This document shows positions 9,209 through 17,883 of a DNA stretch of 64,000 nt, in pieces. The position numbers and the translations under genes were made by a program. The notes beneath the pieces were generated by a model that saw nothing but the letters and a program-made list of their open reading frames with translations, ran no database searches and was not told the origin of the DNA. The DNA comes from Gluconobacter albidus (GTDB lineage: Bacteria; Pseudomonadota; Alphaproteobacteria; Acetobacterales; Acetobacteraceae): NCBI RefSeq assembly GCF_002723915.1, contig NZ_BEWL01000003.1:248001-312000 (forward strand), in the 5' to 3' direction. Every line of letters begins with the position of its first letter. The stretch's first letter is position 1.

Positions 9209-10433
9209 AACGACGCTCCTGCGCAACGGCGCCTTCATCGCCTTCCTCCTGATCGCGACTTTCTGGATCGACGCCCACATCAACCGGTCGATTTTCATCG
9301 ACAACGACATGTTCCGCCATGCCCTTGATCACCGGAGCCTGCTGTCCTTCCTGCACATGCGCTACATGACATGGTCCGGCCGGGTCGTCATCGAGGCCGC
9401 ACTGGCTGAAACCATCCGCTATGCGCTCTTCTGGAAACTCCTCATCCCGTTCTGCGCGGTTCTTCTGGCCTATGCCATCTGGTCCTGCACCCTGCGCTCA
9501 TCCCTGAAACCCGCTTTCGGAATCCCGCTCGTCATGGGGCTCTTCCTGCTCCTCCCGCACGAGGTCACGGAAGAGTCCGTTTACTGGCTCTCAGGCTTCT
9601 ACAATTACCTGCTCCCGGTCTCCTTCGCCTTTTTCTCGATCAGCGTGTTTCTGCGGCAGAACGAGGCTGGAAACACGATGCGTCTCCTGTCGCTTGCAGC
9701 CCTGCCCATCGGCTGCTCGATCGAACAGTCCTCCCTGCTCCTGCTGTTCTGCACAGTTATTTCCACAGCTCTGTCCGCCCTGGGCCGCCGAACGGTTTCT
9801 CTTTACAGCGCCCTCTACCTGACGCTCGCCGCCATCCTCTCGGCCATCGTCCTCGCCGCCCCCGGAAACGGACGCCGCTATATTGCGGAAATCGGCAACT
9901 GGCTGCCGGAATTCCCCCAATACGACACCCTTCAAAAACTCTCCCTCGCCCTTGACCGCATCCACCGCACCAGCATTGGCCCGGACAACCACATCCTTCT
10001 CGCAGCCCTCGTGCTGTCCCTCTGCTTTCTGGCGGTCGTCAAACAGAACCGGGGCTTTCAGGATATGGCCGCCATGGGCGTGATGCTGCTGGGTCTCCTG
10101 CTCATGCTTCCCACACACCTGCTCGGGCCCCTGCGCTGCGACCGGTTCCTCTATGATCTGAACTGGGTCTCTCTCAACACCTATGTCGCGTTTTTCCTCA
10201 CGCTGTGCCTGTTCGTCTCAATCCTGTGGTGCGCCCTGTCCCTGAAAAACGCCGCCACCCTCCTGTCCTTCCTGACCGGAGGGTTCATCATCACGATCCT
10301 GACGGGCCTGTCCCCCACAATCTACGCTTCCAGCCATCGCATCCTCCTCGTGCTGGACCTGACGCTGCTCCTCTATACCTGCGGCCTGATCCACACCCTC
10401 CTGACGCAGACACAGGCGCGTTTCCTGCGATAA
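9192..10433 (+). CDS. Polytopic membrane protein, DUF6056-like
   Basis: 413 residues with about ten to eleven predicted membrane segments. Short conserved-looking loops include MTWSGR near residue 59 and EESVYWLSGFYNYLLP near 130, a pattern that resembles the DUF6056 family and GT-C-like glycosyltransferase-associated membrane proteins. The catalytic residues of a GT-C enzyme cannot be pinned down, so the activity is open. It overlaps the preceding membrane-anchored gene by 17 bases, and guaD starts 10 bases after its stop. Confidence 0.6.
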   Translation: MSAALKTTLLRNGAFIAFLLIATFWIDAHINRSIFIDNDMFRHALDHRSLLSFLHMRYMTWSGRVVIEAALAETIRYALFWKLLIPFCAVLLAYAIWSCTLRSSLKPAFGIPLVMGLFLLLPHEVTEESVYWLSGFYNYLLPVSFAFFSISVFLRQNEAGNTMRLLSLAALPIGCSIEQSSLLLLFCTVISTALSALGRRTVSLYSALYLTLAAILSAIVLAAPGNGRRYIAEIGNWLPEFPQYDTLQKLSLALDRIHRTSIGPDNHILLAALVLSLCFLAVVKQNRGFQDMAAMGVMLLGLLLMLPTHLLGPLRCDRFLYDLNWVSLNTYVAFFLTLCLFVSILWCALSLKNAATLLSFLTGGFIITILTGLSPTIYASSHRILLVLDLTLLLYTCGLIHTLLTQTQARFLR

Positions 10434-10443
10434 AGTATTTTCC

Positions 10444-11796
10444 ATGACCCAGCGCAGCACTCCCCACGCCAGTTCCCACACCATTTCCCACCGGGCCATC
10501 CGCGGCCCCTTTCTGACCTTCCATGCCGATCCCTTCACCACCGATCCCATGGACGCCCTGCATCACGAGCCCGATGGCCTGATCCTGACTGAAAACGGCC
10601 GCATCACCGCCGCCGGCCCCTGGGACATCCTGCGCGACACCATCCCCGCCGGAACGCCTCTCGACCACTACCCCAACATGCTGATTTCCGCCGGCATGAT
10701 CGACACCCATGTCCATTACCCGCAGCTCCCGGTCATCGCCTCCTATGGCGAACAGCTTCTGCAATGGCTGGAAAACTACGTCTTCCCCGCCGAAGCCCGC
10801 TACGCCGACATCACCTATGCCCGCACTGTTGCCCGGCAGTTCCTGAACGAGCTTCTGCGCGTCGGCACCACGACGGCCGCCGTGTACTGCACGGTCCACC
10901 CCCAGTCCGTGGATGCCTTCTTCGAGGAATCCGAGCGCCTCAATACCTGCATGATCGCAGGCAAGGTCTTGATGGACCGCAACGCCCCGGAAAATCTGCG
11001 CGACACCGCCCAGAGCGGCTACGACCAGTCCGCGGATCTCATCGCGCGGTGGCACAATCGCGGACGCCAGCTCTACGCCGTCACCCCCCGCTTCGCCCCC
11101 ACCAGCACCCCCGAACAGCTCGATCTCGCAGGCGCCCTTCTCACCACAAAGCCCGACCTGTTCATGCAGACGCATCTGCTCGAAAACCGCTCCGAAATCG
11201 CCTGGGTCCGCGAACTTTTCCCCGATCGCAGCTCCTATCTGGACGTGTACGACAAGGCCGGTCTCCTGCGCCCCCGCGCCATCCTCGCCCACGCCGTCCA
11301 TGCCGAAGAAGCCGATTTCCAGCGCTGTCACGACACCGGCTGCTCCATCGCGCACTGTCCCGGCTCAAACCAGTTTCTCGGCAGCGGCTCCTTTCCGCTT
11401 TTTGAAGCCCTCAAACCCGAACGCCGCGTGCGCGTCGGCATCGGCAGCGACATCGGCGCCGGGCCGTCCCTGTCGCTGCTTCAGGTCCTGTCCGACGCCT
11501 ACAAGGTCGCGCAGGGGCTCCAGACGAAACTCCATCCCGCGCAGGGGCTCTGGCTCGCCACGGCGGGAGGCGCACAGTCCCTCGGCCTTCAGGACAAAAT
11601 CGGCAGCATCCGGCCCGGTCTCTACGCCGATCTCTGCGTCTTCGATCCCGCCGCCACGCCTCTGGGCCGGATCCGCGCGCAGACAGCCGAAACCCTCGCC
11701 GACCGCCTGTTCGCCCTCACCATGCTGGGCGACGACCGCAGCATCGCCGCCACCTATGTCGCGGGGGAACTCCGTCACCAGCGCAGCGCACCGTAA
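10444..11796 (+). CDS. guaD: Guanine deaminase
   Basis: Hydrolyses guanine to xanthine and ammonia in the cytoplasm. The 450-residue amidohydrolase has the metal-binding PG-type motif GMIDTHVHYPQ (residues about 85-95), TPRFAPTS, QTHLLEN and the late-strand HAVH and GIGSDIGAG motifs with the catalytic His and Asp of the family. Length fits GuaD. It lies next to a urate-degradation operon on the opposite strand; together they cover guanine to xanthine and urate to allantoate. Xanthine dehydrogenase is not in the window. The first about 20 residues are extra compared with typical GuaD, so a start slightly downstream is possible. Confidence 0.93.
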   Translation: MTQRSTPHASSHTISHRAIRGPFLTFHADPFTTDPMDALHHEPDGLILTENGRITAAGPWDILRDTIPAGTPLDHYPNMLISAGMIDTHVHYPQLPVIASYGEQLLQWLENYVFPAEARYADITYARTVARQFLNELLRVGTTTAAVYCTVHPQSVDAFFEESERLNTCMIAGKVLMDRNAPENLRDTAQSGYDQSADLIARWHNRGRQLYAVTPRFAPTSTPEQLDLAGALLTTKPDLFMQTHLLENRSEIAWVRELFPDRSSYLDVYDKAGLLRPRAILAHAVHAEEADFQRCHDTGCSIAHCPGSNQFLGSGSFPLFEALKPERRVRVGIGSDIGAGPSLSLLQVLSDAYKVAQGLQTKLHPAQGLWLATAGGAQSLGLQDKIGSIRPGLYADLCVFDPAATPLGRIRAQTAETLADRLFALTMLGDDRSIAATYVAGELRHQRSAP

Positions 11797-11882
11797 CACC
11801 AGGGGCGCACACAGCGCGAAAACAGCCATGCCATCTTTTGACACTGAATTTTTTCAAAATTGCGGGGCCATCTTAATTATTT

Positions 11883-11908
11883 GTCAGTATTTCCACAGTC
11901 ATACTGAC
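11883..11908. promoter_or_regulatory. Inverted repeat upstream of the DUF3034 gene
   Basis: GTCAGTAT, a 10-base spacer and ATACTGAC form a perfect 8-bp inverted repeat, followed by a further CAGTATT. It sits about 65 bases before the start of the outer-membrane gene in an AT-richer stretch, a reasonable place for an operator. Confidence 0.4.
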
Positions 11909-11974
11909 GGCAGTATTTAACCTGCGAGAATACTCCTGGCTCACCCTCGGGCTCGCGACCTAAAAGCAGGACCC

Positions 11975-12952
11975 ATGCACCGTTCTTCTTCCTCCGCGCA
12001 GGCTTTCCGTTCCCTGATGTCCCTGACCGCGGTCCTGTCCCTCACCCCCCTCATCCCCGCGCACAAAGCACATGCCGCAGACGACACTGCCAATGCCCCG
12101 CAGGTCACCCTGGGCAATGACGGCAACAGCAAGTCCATGTTCCGCACGCTCTTCGACGGACAGCGCGCCATCGGCACTGGCGGCATGACGTCTCTTGAAG
12201 GCTCAAGCGGCGGCGGCCTCGCAAGCTGGGCCACCATCAGCGGCTATGGCAGCAACAAGAGCGCAGGCATGGCCTTTCACTACAGCTATGTGAACCTCAC
12301 CAATTACTGGGACCAGAACGTCGGTGCCTCGATCGGTCTTTTCGACCGCGTCGAGCTTTCCTACACCCATAATTTCTTCCAGACCCGTGCCACAGGCGCC
12401 AAACTCGGCATCGGCAACGGCTACCAGTTCGACCTCGACGTCGCAGGCGCAAAAGTCCGTCTTTTCGGCCATGTCGCTGACAATACCCTGATCCCGCAGG
12501 TCGCCATCGGCGCCATGTACAAGCATGACAGCGACGGCCGCATCATCCACATGGTCGGCTCAAAACACACCGATGGCGCAGACGCCTATCTCGCCGTCAC
12601 CAAGCTGTTTCCCAAAGTGGGTATCCTGATCGACACCACCGTCCGCTTCACCAAGGGCAACCAGTGGGGCATCATCGGCTTCGGCGGCGACCTCGACAAC
12701 AGCTACCACCCGCAGTTCGAAGGCTCTCTCGGCTATCTGCCGCCCTTCCTGCCCGGCCTCATCGTCGGCGTGGAATACCGCACCAAGCCCCGTAACCAGC
12801 GCTTCACCGACGAAAGCAACTGGTTTGACGTCTACACCAGCTATTTCATCAACAAGCACCTGAACATCACGCTCGCCTATGTGTCACTTGGCACGATCGC
12901 AACGTTCAAAAACCAGACGGGCTTTTATTTTTCTGCCCAGACCGGTTTCTGA
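11975..12952 (+). CDS. DUF3034 family outer-membrane protein
   Basis: 325 residues with a signal peptide (ending HKAHA, about residue 34) and a mature part of alternating polar/aromatic beta strands ending in Phe, as in outer-membrane beta-barrels. The motifs GTGGMTSLEGSSGGGLA, then LFDRVELSYTHNFF, then KVRLFG match the DUF3034 pattern as known from other Proteobacteria. Function is unknown in the family. It lies between guaD and the urate operon, so a role in purine entry is conceivable but is only inference. The ORF is followed at once by a dispersed repeat. Confidence 0.85.
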   Translation: MHRSSSSAQAFRSLMSLTAVLSLTPLIPAHKAHAADDTANAPQVTLGNDGNSKSMFRTLFDGQRAIGTGGMTSLEGSSGGGLASWATISGYGSNKSAGMAFHYSYVNLTNYWDQNVGASIGLFDRVELSYTHNFFQTRATGAKLGIGNGYQFDLDVAGAKVRLFGHVADNTLIPQVAIGAMYKHDSDGRIIHMVGSKHTDGADAYLAVTKLFPKVGILIDTTVRFTKGNQWGIIGFGGDLDNSYHPQFEGSLGYLPPFLPGLIVGVEYRTKPRNQRFTDESNWFDVYTSYFINKHLNITLAYVSLGTIATFKNQTGFYFSAQTGF

Positions 12953-12958
12953 CTGGGC

Positions 12959-13069
12959 GTTCCGGGCGCTGCCCGGACCCGGCAGGGATCTCGATCCCTG
13001 CACCCTGATTACATGAATCGGTGTCCAGAGGTCCCCGGCCTTTGGCGGGTTTCAGGGCAGAGCCCTGAG
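12959..13069. repeat. Dispersed hairpin-rich intergenic repeat, copy 1
   Basis: Contains in order a CCGGGC/GCCCGG hairpin, GCAGGGATC/GATCCCTGC, the word CACCCTGATT, an imperfect pairing around GGTCC/GGCC, and AGGGC/GCCCT. Copy 2 at 54251-54360 has the same order and spacing. It fills the space between two converging genes and may help end transcription of both. Confidence 0.8.
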
Positions 13070-13071
13070 CC

Positions 13072-14475
13072 TCACCCTTCCCTAATACGCTCGTCAATCA
13101 GCGCTTCACGCGGAACATCCGTCGCATGCGTTGCCTCATGAATCGTCCGCTTCACATTGAAAATCAGATGCAGTGAAATCGCCGACAGCGATCCAAGCGT
13201 AATCCCGCTTCCAAACACGATCTTCGCCCACATCGGAAACGTATCGGAGATATGCGGCTGCGCCGTCGCAAGCATACTCAGCCCGATGCTGGTCCCCACA
13301 ATAATGACATTGCTCTGCCGGTTGAAATCCACCCGCGAGAGCGTCTGCACACCCACCACAGCCACGGTTGCGAACATCGCCAGCGCAGCACCACCCAAAA
13401 CCGGAAGCGGCACCGCAGCCACCAGCGCACCCAGACGCGGCAGACAGCCCAGCAGCATCATGATGACCGCCGCCGCCGCCACGACCCAGCGGCTCTTCAC
13501 CGCCGTCATCCGCACCAGCCCGACATTTTCGGCAAAGCACGTATAGGGAAACGAGTTGAGCACGCCGCCCAGCATGGTCGCGATTCCATCAGCCCGAAGC
13601 GTGCGGGCGATGTCTTCGGACGTGATCGGCTTGTCCACGATTTCACCGGTCGCATAGACGTTGCCGATCGTCTCGATCATGGAAATCGTCATGACGATCA
13701 CCATCGACAGGATCGAGACCGGATGAAACGTCGGCATCCCGAAATAGAAGGGATGCGTGATGGACAGAAGCGGCGCGGACGACACCTCCCCGAAATTCGC
13801 ATCGCCCAGTATCCAGGCCACCACCGTCCCGAGCACAAGCCCGATCAGTACGGCAATCGTGGCAATAAACCCGCGAAACAGCCGCTGGATCACCAGAATG
13901 GACGCCAGCGTCCCCAGCCCATACCAGATGCTCCGCAACGGAACATGGTCCTGCATCACGGACGGACTGGCCCCCGAGACAATATCATTCGCCGCCACCG
14001 GCAACAGCGCCAGACCGATGATGAGAATGATGGACCCCGTCACGACGGGCGGGAAAAACCGCACCAGCCCGGCGAAATGCCGCGCCATCAGCAACGTCAC
14101 GAACCCCGCCACGATGACCGACCCGTAAATGGACAACAGCCCCGGCGTCCCGCCGCCCACGGCAGAGCCAATGGCAATCATCGGCCCCACGGCGGTGAAC
14201 GTCACACCCTGCAACAGCGGCAGCCGAACCCCAACCGGCCCGAACCCTACTGCCTGAAGCAGCGAGGCAATACCGCAGGTGAACAGATCCGCATCAATCA
14301 GATGGATCAGCGTCTCGCGCGGCAGATGCAGCGCCCCCGCCACAAGGATCGGGACAATGACCGCCGCCGAATAGAACGCCAGCACATGCTGCAACCCATA
14401 GGCCCCAAGCCGCCAGACCGGCAGTTTCTCGTCAACGGGATGCAGACCGGTCATCGCGGCATTCTCGGCAGTCAT
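13072..14475 (-). CDS. NCS2-family purine permease (urate/xanthine type)
   Basis: A 467-residue transporter with about 12-14 membrane segments that would import urate or xanthine with protons. The family signature is present as ENVGLVRMTAVKSR near residue 300, and the N-terminal QHVLAFY segment is typical of this family. It is the last gene of the five-gene urate operon, starting 9 bases after the uraH stop, so the likely substrate is urate or a related purine. The start at 14475 is the only well-placed Met. Confidence 0.9.
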   Translation of the reverse strand: MTAENAAMTGLHPVDEKLPVWRLGAYGLQHVLAFYSAAVIVPILVAGALHLPRETLIHLIDADLFTCGIASLLQAVGFGPVGVRLPLLQGVTFTAVGPMIAIGSAVGGGTPGLLSIYGSVIVAGFVTLLMARHFAGLVRFFPPVVTGSIILIIGLALLPVAANDIVSGASPSVMQDHVPLRSIWYGLGTLASILVIQRLFRGFIATIAVLIGLVLGTVVAWILGDANFGEVSSAPLLSITHPFYFGMPTFHPVSILSMVIVMTISMIETIGNVYATGEIVDKPITSEDIARTLRADGIATMLGGVLNSFPYTCFAENVGLVRMTAVKSRWVVAAAAVIMMLLGCLPRLGALVAAVPLPVLGGAALAMFATVAVVGVQTLSRVDFNRQSNVIIVGTSIGLSMLATAQPHISDTFPMWAKIVFGSGITLGSLSAISLHLIFNVKRTIHEATHATDVPREALIDERIREG

Positions 14476-14484
14476 GAAAAGCCC

Positions 14485-14817
14485 TCAGCTTCCGCGATAG
14501 GTGGAATATCCGAACGGCGCCGCCAGCAGCGGCACATGTGCATGTGTTTCCGCCGCCAGCCCGAACACGATCGGCACCACATCCAGAAACGGCGGATCAG
14601 ACAGAACCTGCCCGCCTTTGCGGAAGTAATCGCCAATCCGGAATTCCAGACAATACGTCCCTTTCGAAACTGCAACATCCCGCAGCTCCGGGCAACGCCC
14701 GTCCGCATTCGTCTGACCTTCAAACAGAACCCGATCCTCCTGTAACAGACGCAGGCTCACACCCGCGGCAGGCTTGCCGGACACCGTATCGAGAACATGC
14801 GTGGACAGAGAACTCAT
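14485..14817 (-). CDS. uraH: 5-hydroxyisourate hydrolase
   Basis: Opens 5-hydroxyisourate to 2-oxo-4-hydroxy-4-carboxy-5-ureidoimidazoline (OHCU), the second step of urate breakdown. The 110-residue protein is a transthyretin-like fold with the N-terminal STHVLDT motif, the HAHVPLL segment and the diagnostic C-terminal YRGS. Its start codon overlaps the uraD stop by 4 bases (translation coupling). Confidence 0.96.
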   Translation of the reverse strand: MSSLSTHVLDTVSGKPAAGVSLRLLQEDRVLFEGQTNADGRCPELRDVAVSKGTYCLEFRIGDYFRKGGQVLSDPPFLDVVPIVFGLAAETHAHVPLLAAPFGYSTYRGS

Positions 14818-15338
14818 GCCGTCACCAGATCCTTCAGACGAAGCCCTGCAATCGCATCAATCTGCGTCAGCGCCTCGGTCAGTTCCTGTTCGGGAGCGCC
14901 AGCCAGACGGCGCTCCATTTCATCCATAATCACGGTTTTCGCCGCTTTTCCGGGTGCAGCGACCTTGCGCACGCAGATCACGAACGGCATGGAAAACCGC
15001 GCGCGATACGCGTCATTCAGCCCCCGGAACCGCTCATATTCCGCAGGCGTCAGCCGATCCAGACCCGCCGAAGCCTGTTCTGATGCGGAATGTTCCGTCA
15101 GATCCGGATCAATTCCGGCCCGATGCCCCAGCTCCGGATGCGCTCGCACCAATGCAAGCTGTGCCTCCGCCCCCGCAGACCGCACAACCTGCGCAAACGC
15201 GGACAGCATCGCATCCACATCCGCAAAAGGCCGCGCCTTCAACGCCCCTTCCGCCACCCAGGGCGAATGTTCGTAAAGCCCACCGAACTGCGCAACAAAC
15301 GCCTCGGCTGACAGCGCATTGACGTCCGAAATCTTCAT
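14814..15338 (-). CDS. uraD: OHCU decarboxylase
   Basis: Decarboxylates OHCU to S-allantoin. The 174-residue all-alpha protein has the conserved HPELGHRAGI segment, the GLNDAYRARF motif and FVICVR. The start at 15338 (MKISDVNALS) overlaps the puuE stop by 4 bases and fits the family; a longer reading to 15392 would run into puuE. The LTPAEYERF stretch before the motif is typical. Confidence 0.95.
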   Translation of the reverse strand: MKISDVNALSAEAFVAQFGGLYEHSPWVAEGALKARPFADVDAMLSAFAQVVRSAGAEAQLALVRAHPELGHRAGIDPDLTEHSASEQASAGLDRLTPAEYERFRGLNDAYRARFSMPFVICVRKVAAPGKAAKTVIMDEMERRLAGAPEQELTEALTQIDAIAGLRLKDLVTA

Positions 15339-16234
15339 GCCGGATGCACAGACTGCCAGTGCCGCGCGATATCCAGCCGCGTCGCCACCCACACATCCTC
15401 ATGCTTGCGGATATGCTCCAGAAATTTCAGCAGCCCCAGCGCCCGCGCTGGCTTGCCCGCCAGACGGCAATGCAGCCCGATCGACATCATCCGGCCGCCC
15501 TCGCGGTACAGCATGTCAAACGCATCGCGCAGATAGACGAAGAACTGCTCGCCTTCCGTAAAGCCGTTGAGCGCCGCGAACTTCATGTCATTCGCATCGA
15601 GCGTGTAGGGCACGATCAGCTGCGCCCGGCCGTGGGTCCGGTCATAATACGGCAGGTCATCCGCATAGGAATCGGCGTCGTAAACAAACCCGCCTTCCTC
15701 CGCGACCAGACTCGCCGTGTTCGGGCTAGTACGCCCCTGATACCAGCCCAGCGGCCGCTCCCCCGTCACTTCGGTATGCAGCGCAATCGCCTCGCGGATA
15801 TGCGCCCGCTCCACGTCCTCGGGGAAATCCTGATAATCAATCCAGCGCAGACCGTGGGACGCAATTTCCCAGCCGCTCTCCTTCATGGCCGCCACCGCAT
15901 CCGGATTACGGGCCAGAGCCTTCGCCACACCAAACACCGTCACCGGCATCCCGGCTTCATCGAACAGACGCCGCAGCCGCCAGAACCCGGCCCGGCTGCC
16001 ATATTCGTACAGGCTCTCCATCTGCGCACAGCGCGCGCCGATAATGGATTTCGTACCCACCATTTCGGACAGGAATGCTTCCGATCCCGCATCCCCATGC
16101 AGAACCGAATTCTCCGCCCCTTCCTCGTAATTGATGACGAACTGCACGGCGATGCGCGCGCCATTCGGCCATTTTGCATCAGGCGGCGTGCGGCCATAGC
16201 CGATCATGTCCCGCGGGTAGCTGTCCTGCGTCAT
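15335..16234 (-). CDS. puuE: Allantoinase (polysaccharide-deacetylase fold)
   Basis: Hydrolyses allantoin to allantoate. The 299-residue protein belongs to the PuuE type rather than the amidohydrolase-type allantoinase; it starts YPRDMIGYGRTPPDAKWP, carries EIASHGLRW with the conserved His, and GWYQGRTSPNT. The start at 16234 is chosen over an upstream codon at 16252, as it is 14 bases from the preceding stop and matches family length. It overlaps uraD by 4 bases. Confidence 0.95.
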   Translation of the reverse strand: MTQDSYPRDMIGYGRTPPDAKWPNGARIAVQFVINYEEGAENSVLHGDAGSEAFLSEMVGTKSIIGARCAQMESLYEYGSRAGFWRLRRLFDEAGMPVTVFGVAKALARNPDAVAAMKESGWEIASHGLRWIDYQDFPEDVERAHIREAIALHTEVTGERPLGWYQGRTSPNTASLVAEEGGFVYDADSYADDLPYYDRTHGRAQLIVPYTLDANDMKFAALNGFTEGEQFFVYLRDAFDMLYREGGRMMSIGLHCRLAGKPARALGLLKFLEHIRKHEDVWVATRLDIARHWQSVHPA

Positions 16235-16248
16235 GGGCGTTTCCCTTC

Positions 16249-17709
16249 TCAAAGCACCGGCGGATCGAGGCTGACGAGTTCTTCCGTGTCATAGGCCAGC
16301 AGGCTCGCCAGATGCCTGTCGCCGTCCTCGACGAACAGATCGCGCGCAATGCCCCGCGCCAGCTTCTCCACGCCAAAACGCATCCCGCTGATGGACGCGC
16401 CCGAAAGCCCCATGCTCGGCATGGCCCCGAACGTGAAATTGTAGATCGCCGCCAGCATCGGCGCTTTGGGATCAGACGCCTCCTTCGGCAGGAACTGGAA
16501 CCGCGCACCCAGGTAAGGATGGCTCCCCAGAAGCGCACTGTCTTCCCCGGCGGGCGGCGTGAAATGATCGCGCCACAACAGAACCGAAGACGCAAAATCC
16601 CGCGTTTCCGGACGCTGCGACAGGTCGATCGTGAACCCTGTCCCGATAATCAGGAAATCGAAGCGCATCTCGCCCTGCGGCGTCGTCACCACGATCTCGT
16701 CGCCATCCATCCGCGTTGCCGTCCAGGGCGTTCCGGGATGGAAGGCGAAGTTTTCATGACGGCGGCAGCGCCAGAACGTGTCCTGCGGCGGTGGCTGGTT
16801 CAGGCTGTAAATCTGCCGCATGAAACGCCAGCGCGTCAGGTCCGGCAGTTCCGAGAAATGCGCCAGAAAGCCCGCGTTTTCCATCCAGCGATACGGATTG
16901 ATGGCCGGGATCTTTGCCCGACGCAGGCACAGATCCACCCGACCCGCGCCCTTTTCCAGCGCCGTCGCCGCATTGTCGAACGCGGAGGCCCCGGCCCCCA
17001 GAACACCAATCCGCTTGCCCTTCAGGGCTTCAAAATCAATGTCTTCATGCGTGTGCGCATAAACGGATTTCGGCAGCGTCTCGGAAATGAAGGACGGCAC
17101 ATGCCACGTCCCCCCGCCTTCAATGCCCGTCGCCAGAACCATCCGCCGCGCCAGACGCACCGTCTCCTGACCGGCCGCATTGCGGAACGTCAGCCGCAGC
17201 AGCCCCTCGTCCCAGCCGACATGCACGAGTTCCTGATCGTTCACGACCGGAATGTCGAGCGTCTGCCGCACCCAGTCCAGATAGGCCTGCCAGTCATGGC
17301 GGGAAATCTTGTCCAGATCTTCCCAGGCCTTCGCGCCATACCGCGCCTCGAACCAGGATTGGGGCGTAAGGCTGGGAATGCCCAGATCCGGCCCGGTGAC
17401 ATGCCGGGGCGTGCGCAGCGTGATCATGCGTGCAAACGTCACCCACGGACCTTCGCCGCCTTTCGCCGCTTTTTCAAAGACCTGCACATTGGTCACACCC
17501 TGCCGCCGCAGCCCGAAGCATGACGTGATGCCCCCCTGCCCCGCACCGATGATCGCCACATCCAGAACCGCTTCCCCGTCCCGGTCCTGCGTCAGGCTCC
17601 AGTTGCCCGTCGCATAACGGATTTTCGCCAGATCCTCCCGCACACGCCCCGAAAGGGCAGCCAAAGCCTCCATAGCCGGAGCATCGACGGGAGAAACGGT
17701 GGATGTCAT
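16249..17709 (-). CDS. hpyO: FAD/NAD(P)H monooxygenase, probable urate hydroxylase (HpyO type)
   Basis: A 486-residue flavoprotein with two dinucleotide-binding motifs, VAIIGAGQGG near residue 50 and IGVLGAGASAFD near 235, in the layout of FMO-like monooxygenases. It is the first gene of the operon that then encodes the three enzymes following urate oxidation, and no uricase or HpxO-like gene is nearby, so it most likely supplies the missing step, urate to 5-hydroxyisourate. HpyO of Xanthomonas is the known precedent for a non-HpxO flavin urate hydroxylase; identity with it is inferred from context and recall, not alignment. The start at 17709 was chosen because residues upstream are not enzyme-like. 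Confidence 0.65.
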   Translation of the reverse strand: MTSTVSPVDAPAMEALAALSGRVREDLAKIRYATGNWSLTQDRDGEAVLDVAIIGAGQGGITSCFGLRRQGVTNVQVFEKAAKGGEGPWVTFARMITLRTPRHVTGPDLGIPSLTPQSWFEARYGAKAWEDLDKISRHDWQAYLDWVRQTLDIPVVNDQELVHVGWDEGLLRLTFRNAAGQETVRLARRMVLATGIEGGGTWHVPSFISETLPKSVYAHTHEDIDFEALKGKRIGVLGAGASAFDNAATALEKGAGRVDLCLRRAKIPAINPYRWMENAGFLAHFSELPDLTRWRFMRQIYSLNQPPPQDTFWRCRRHENFAFHPGTPWTATRMDGDEIVVTTPQGEMRFDFLIIGTGFTIDLSQRPETRDFASSVLLWRDHFTPPAGEDSALLGSHPYLGARFQFLPKEASDPKAPMLAAIYNFTFGAMPSMGLSGASISGMRFGVEKLARGIARDLFVEDGDRHLASLLAYDTEELVSLDPPVL

Positions 17710-17747
17710 GTGGTCAAACCCCAAAGAACCGGCACGGACAGGGCAGT

Positions 17748-17765
17748 CTCCGGTGGGTGCCGGAG
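17748..17765 (-). promoter_or_regulatory. Stem-loop in the leader of the urate operon
   Basis: CTCCGG-TGGGTG-CCGGAG lies 39-56 bases before the first start codon of the operon. It could form in the mRNA leader; no known riboswitch pattern is seen. Confidence 0.3.
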
Positions 17766-17784
17766 TGTCTTTCCGCAACAAAAG

Positions 17785-17801
17785 CGACAGGTCACCTGTC
17801 G
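17785..17801. promoter_or_regulatory. 17-bp perfect palindrome, candidate regulator site
   Basis: CGACAGGTCACCTGTCG lies centrally in the 174-bp region between the urate operon and the divergent LysR gene. Eight-bp arms around one central base fit a dimeric DNA-binding protein. LysR proteins usually bind T-N11-A-type sites, so the match to this regulator is by location only. Confidence 0.5.
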
Positions 17802-17883
17802 GCCGGGATAGTTTCACACCGCCTCAAGGTCGTATACTCCATAAAAACGCTCCTCCCGTTCGCAAAAAGAGAGCAGTTCTTCC

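Noticed and set aside
13252-14745. 497-codon open frame antisense to the purine permease and uraH
   Set aside because: His/Arg/Gln-rich shadow with no start signal; both genes opposite are secure.
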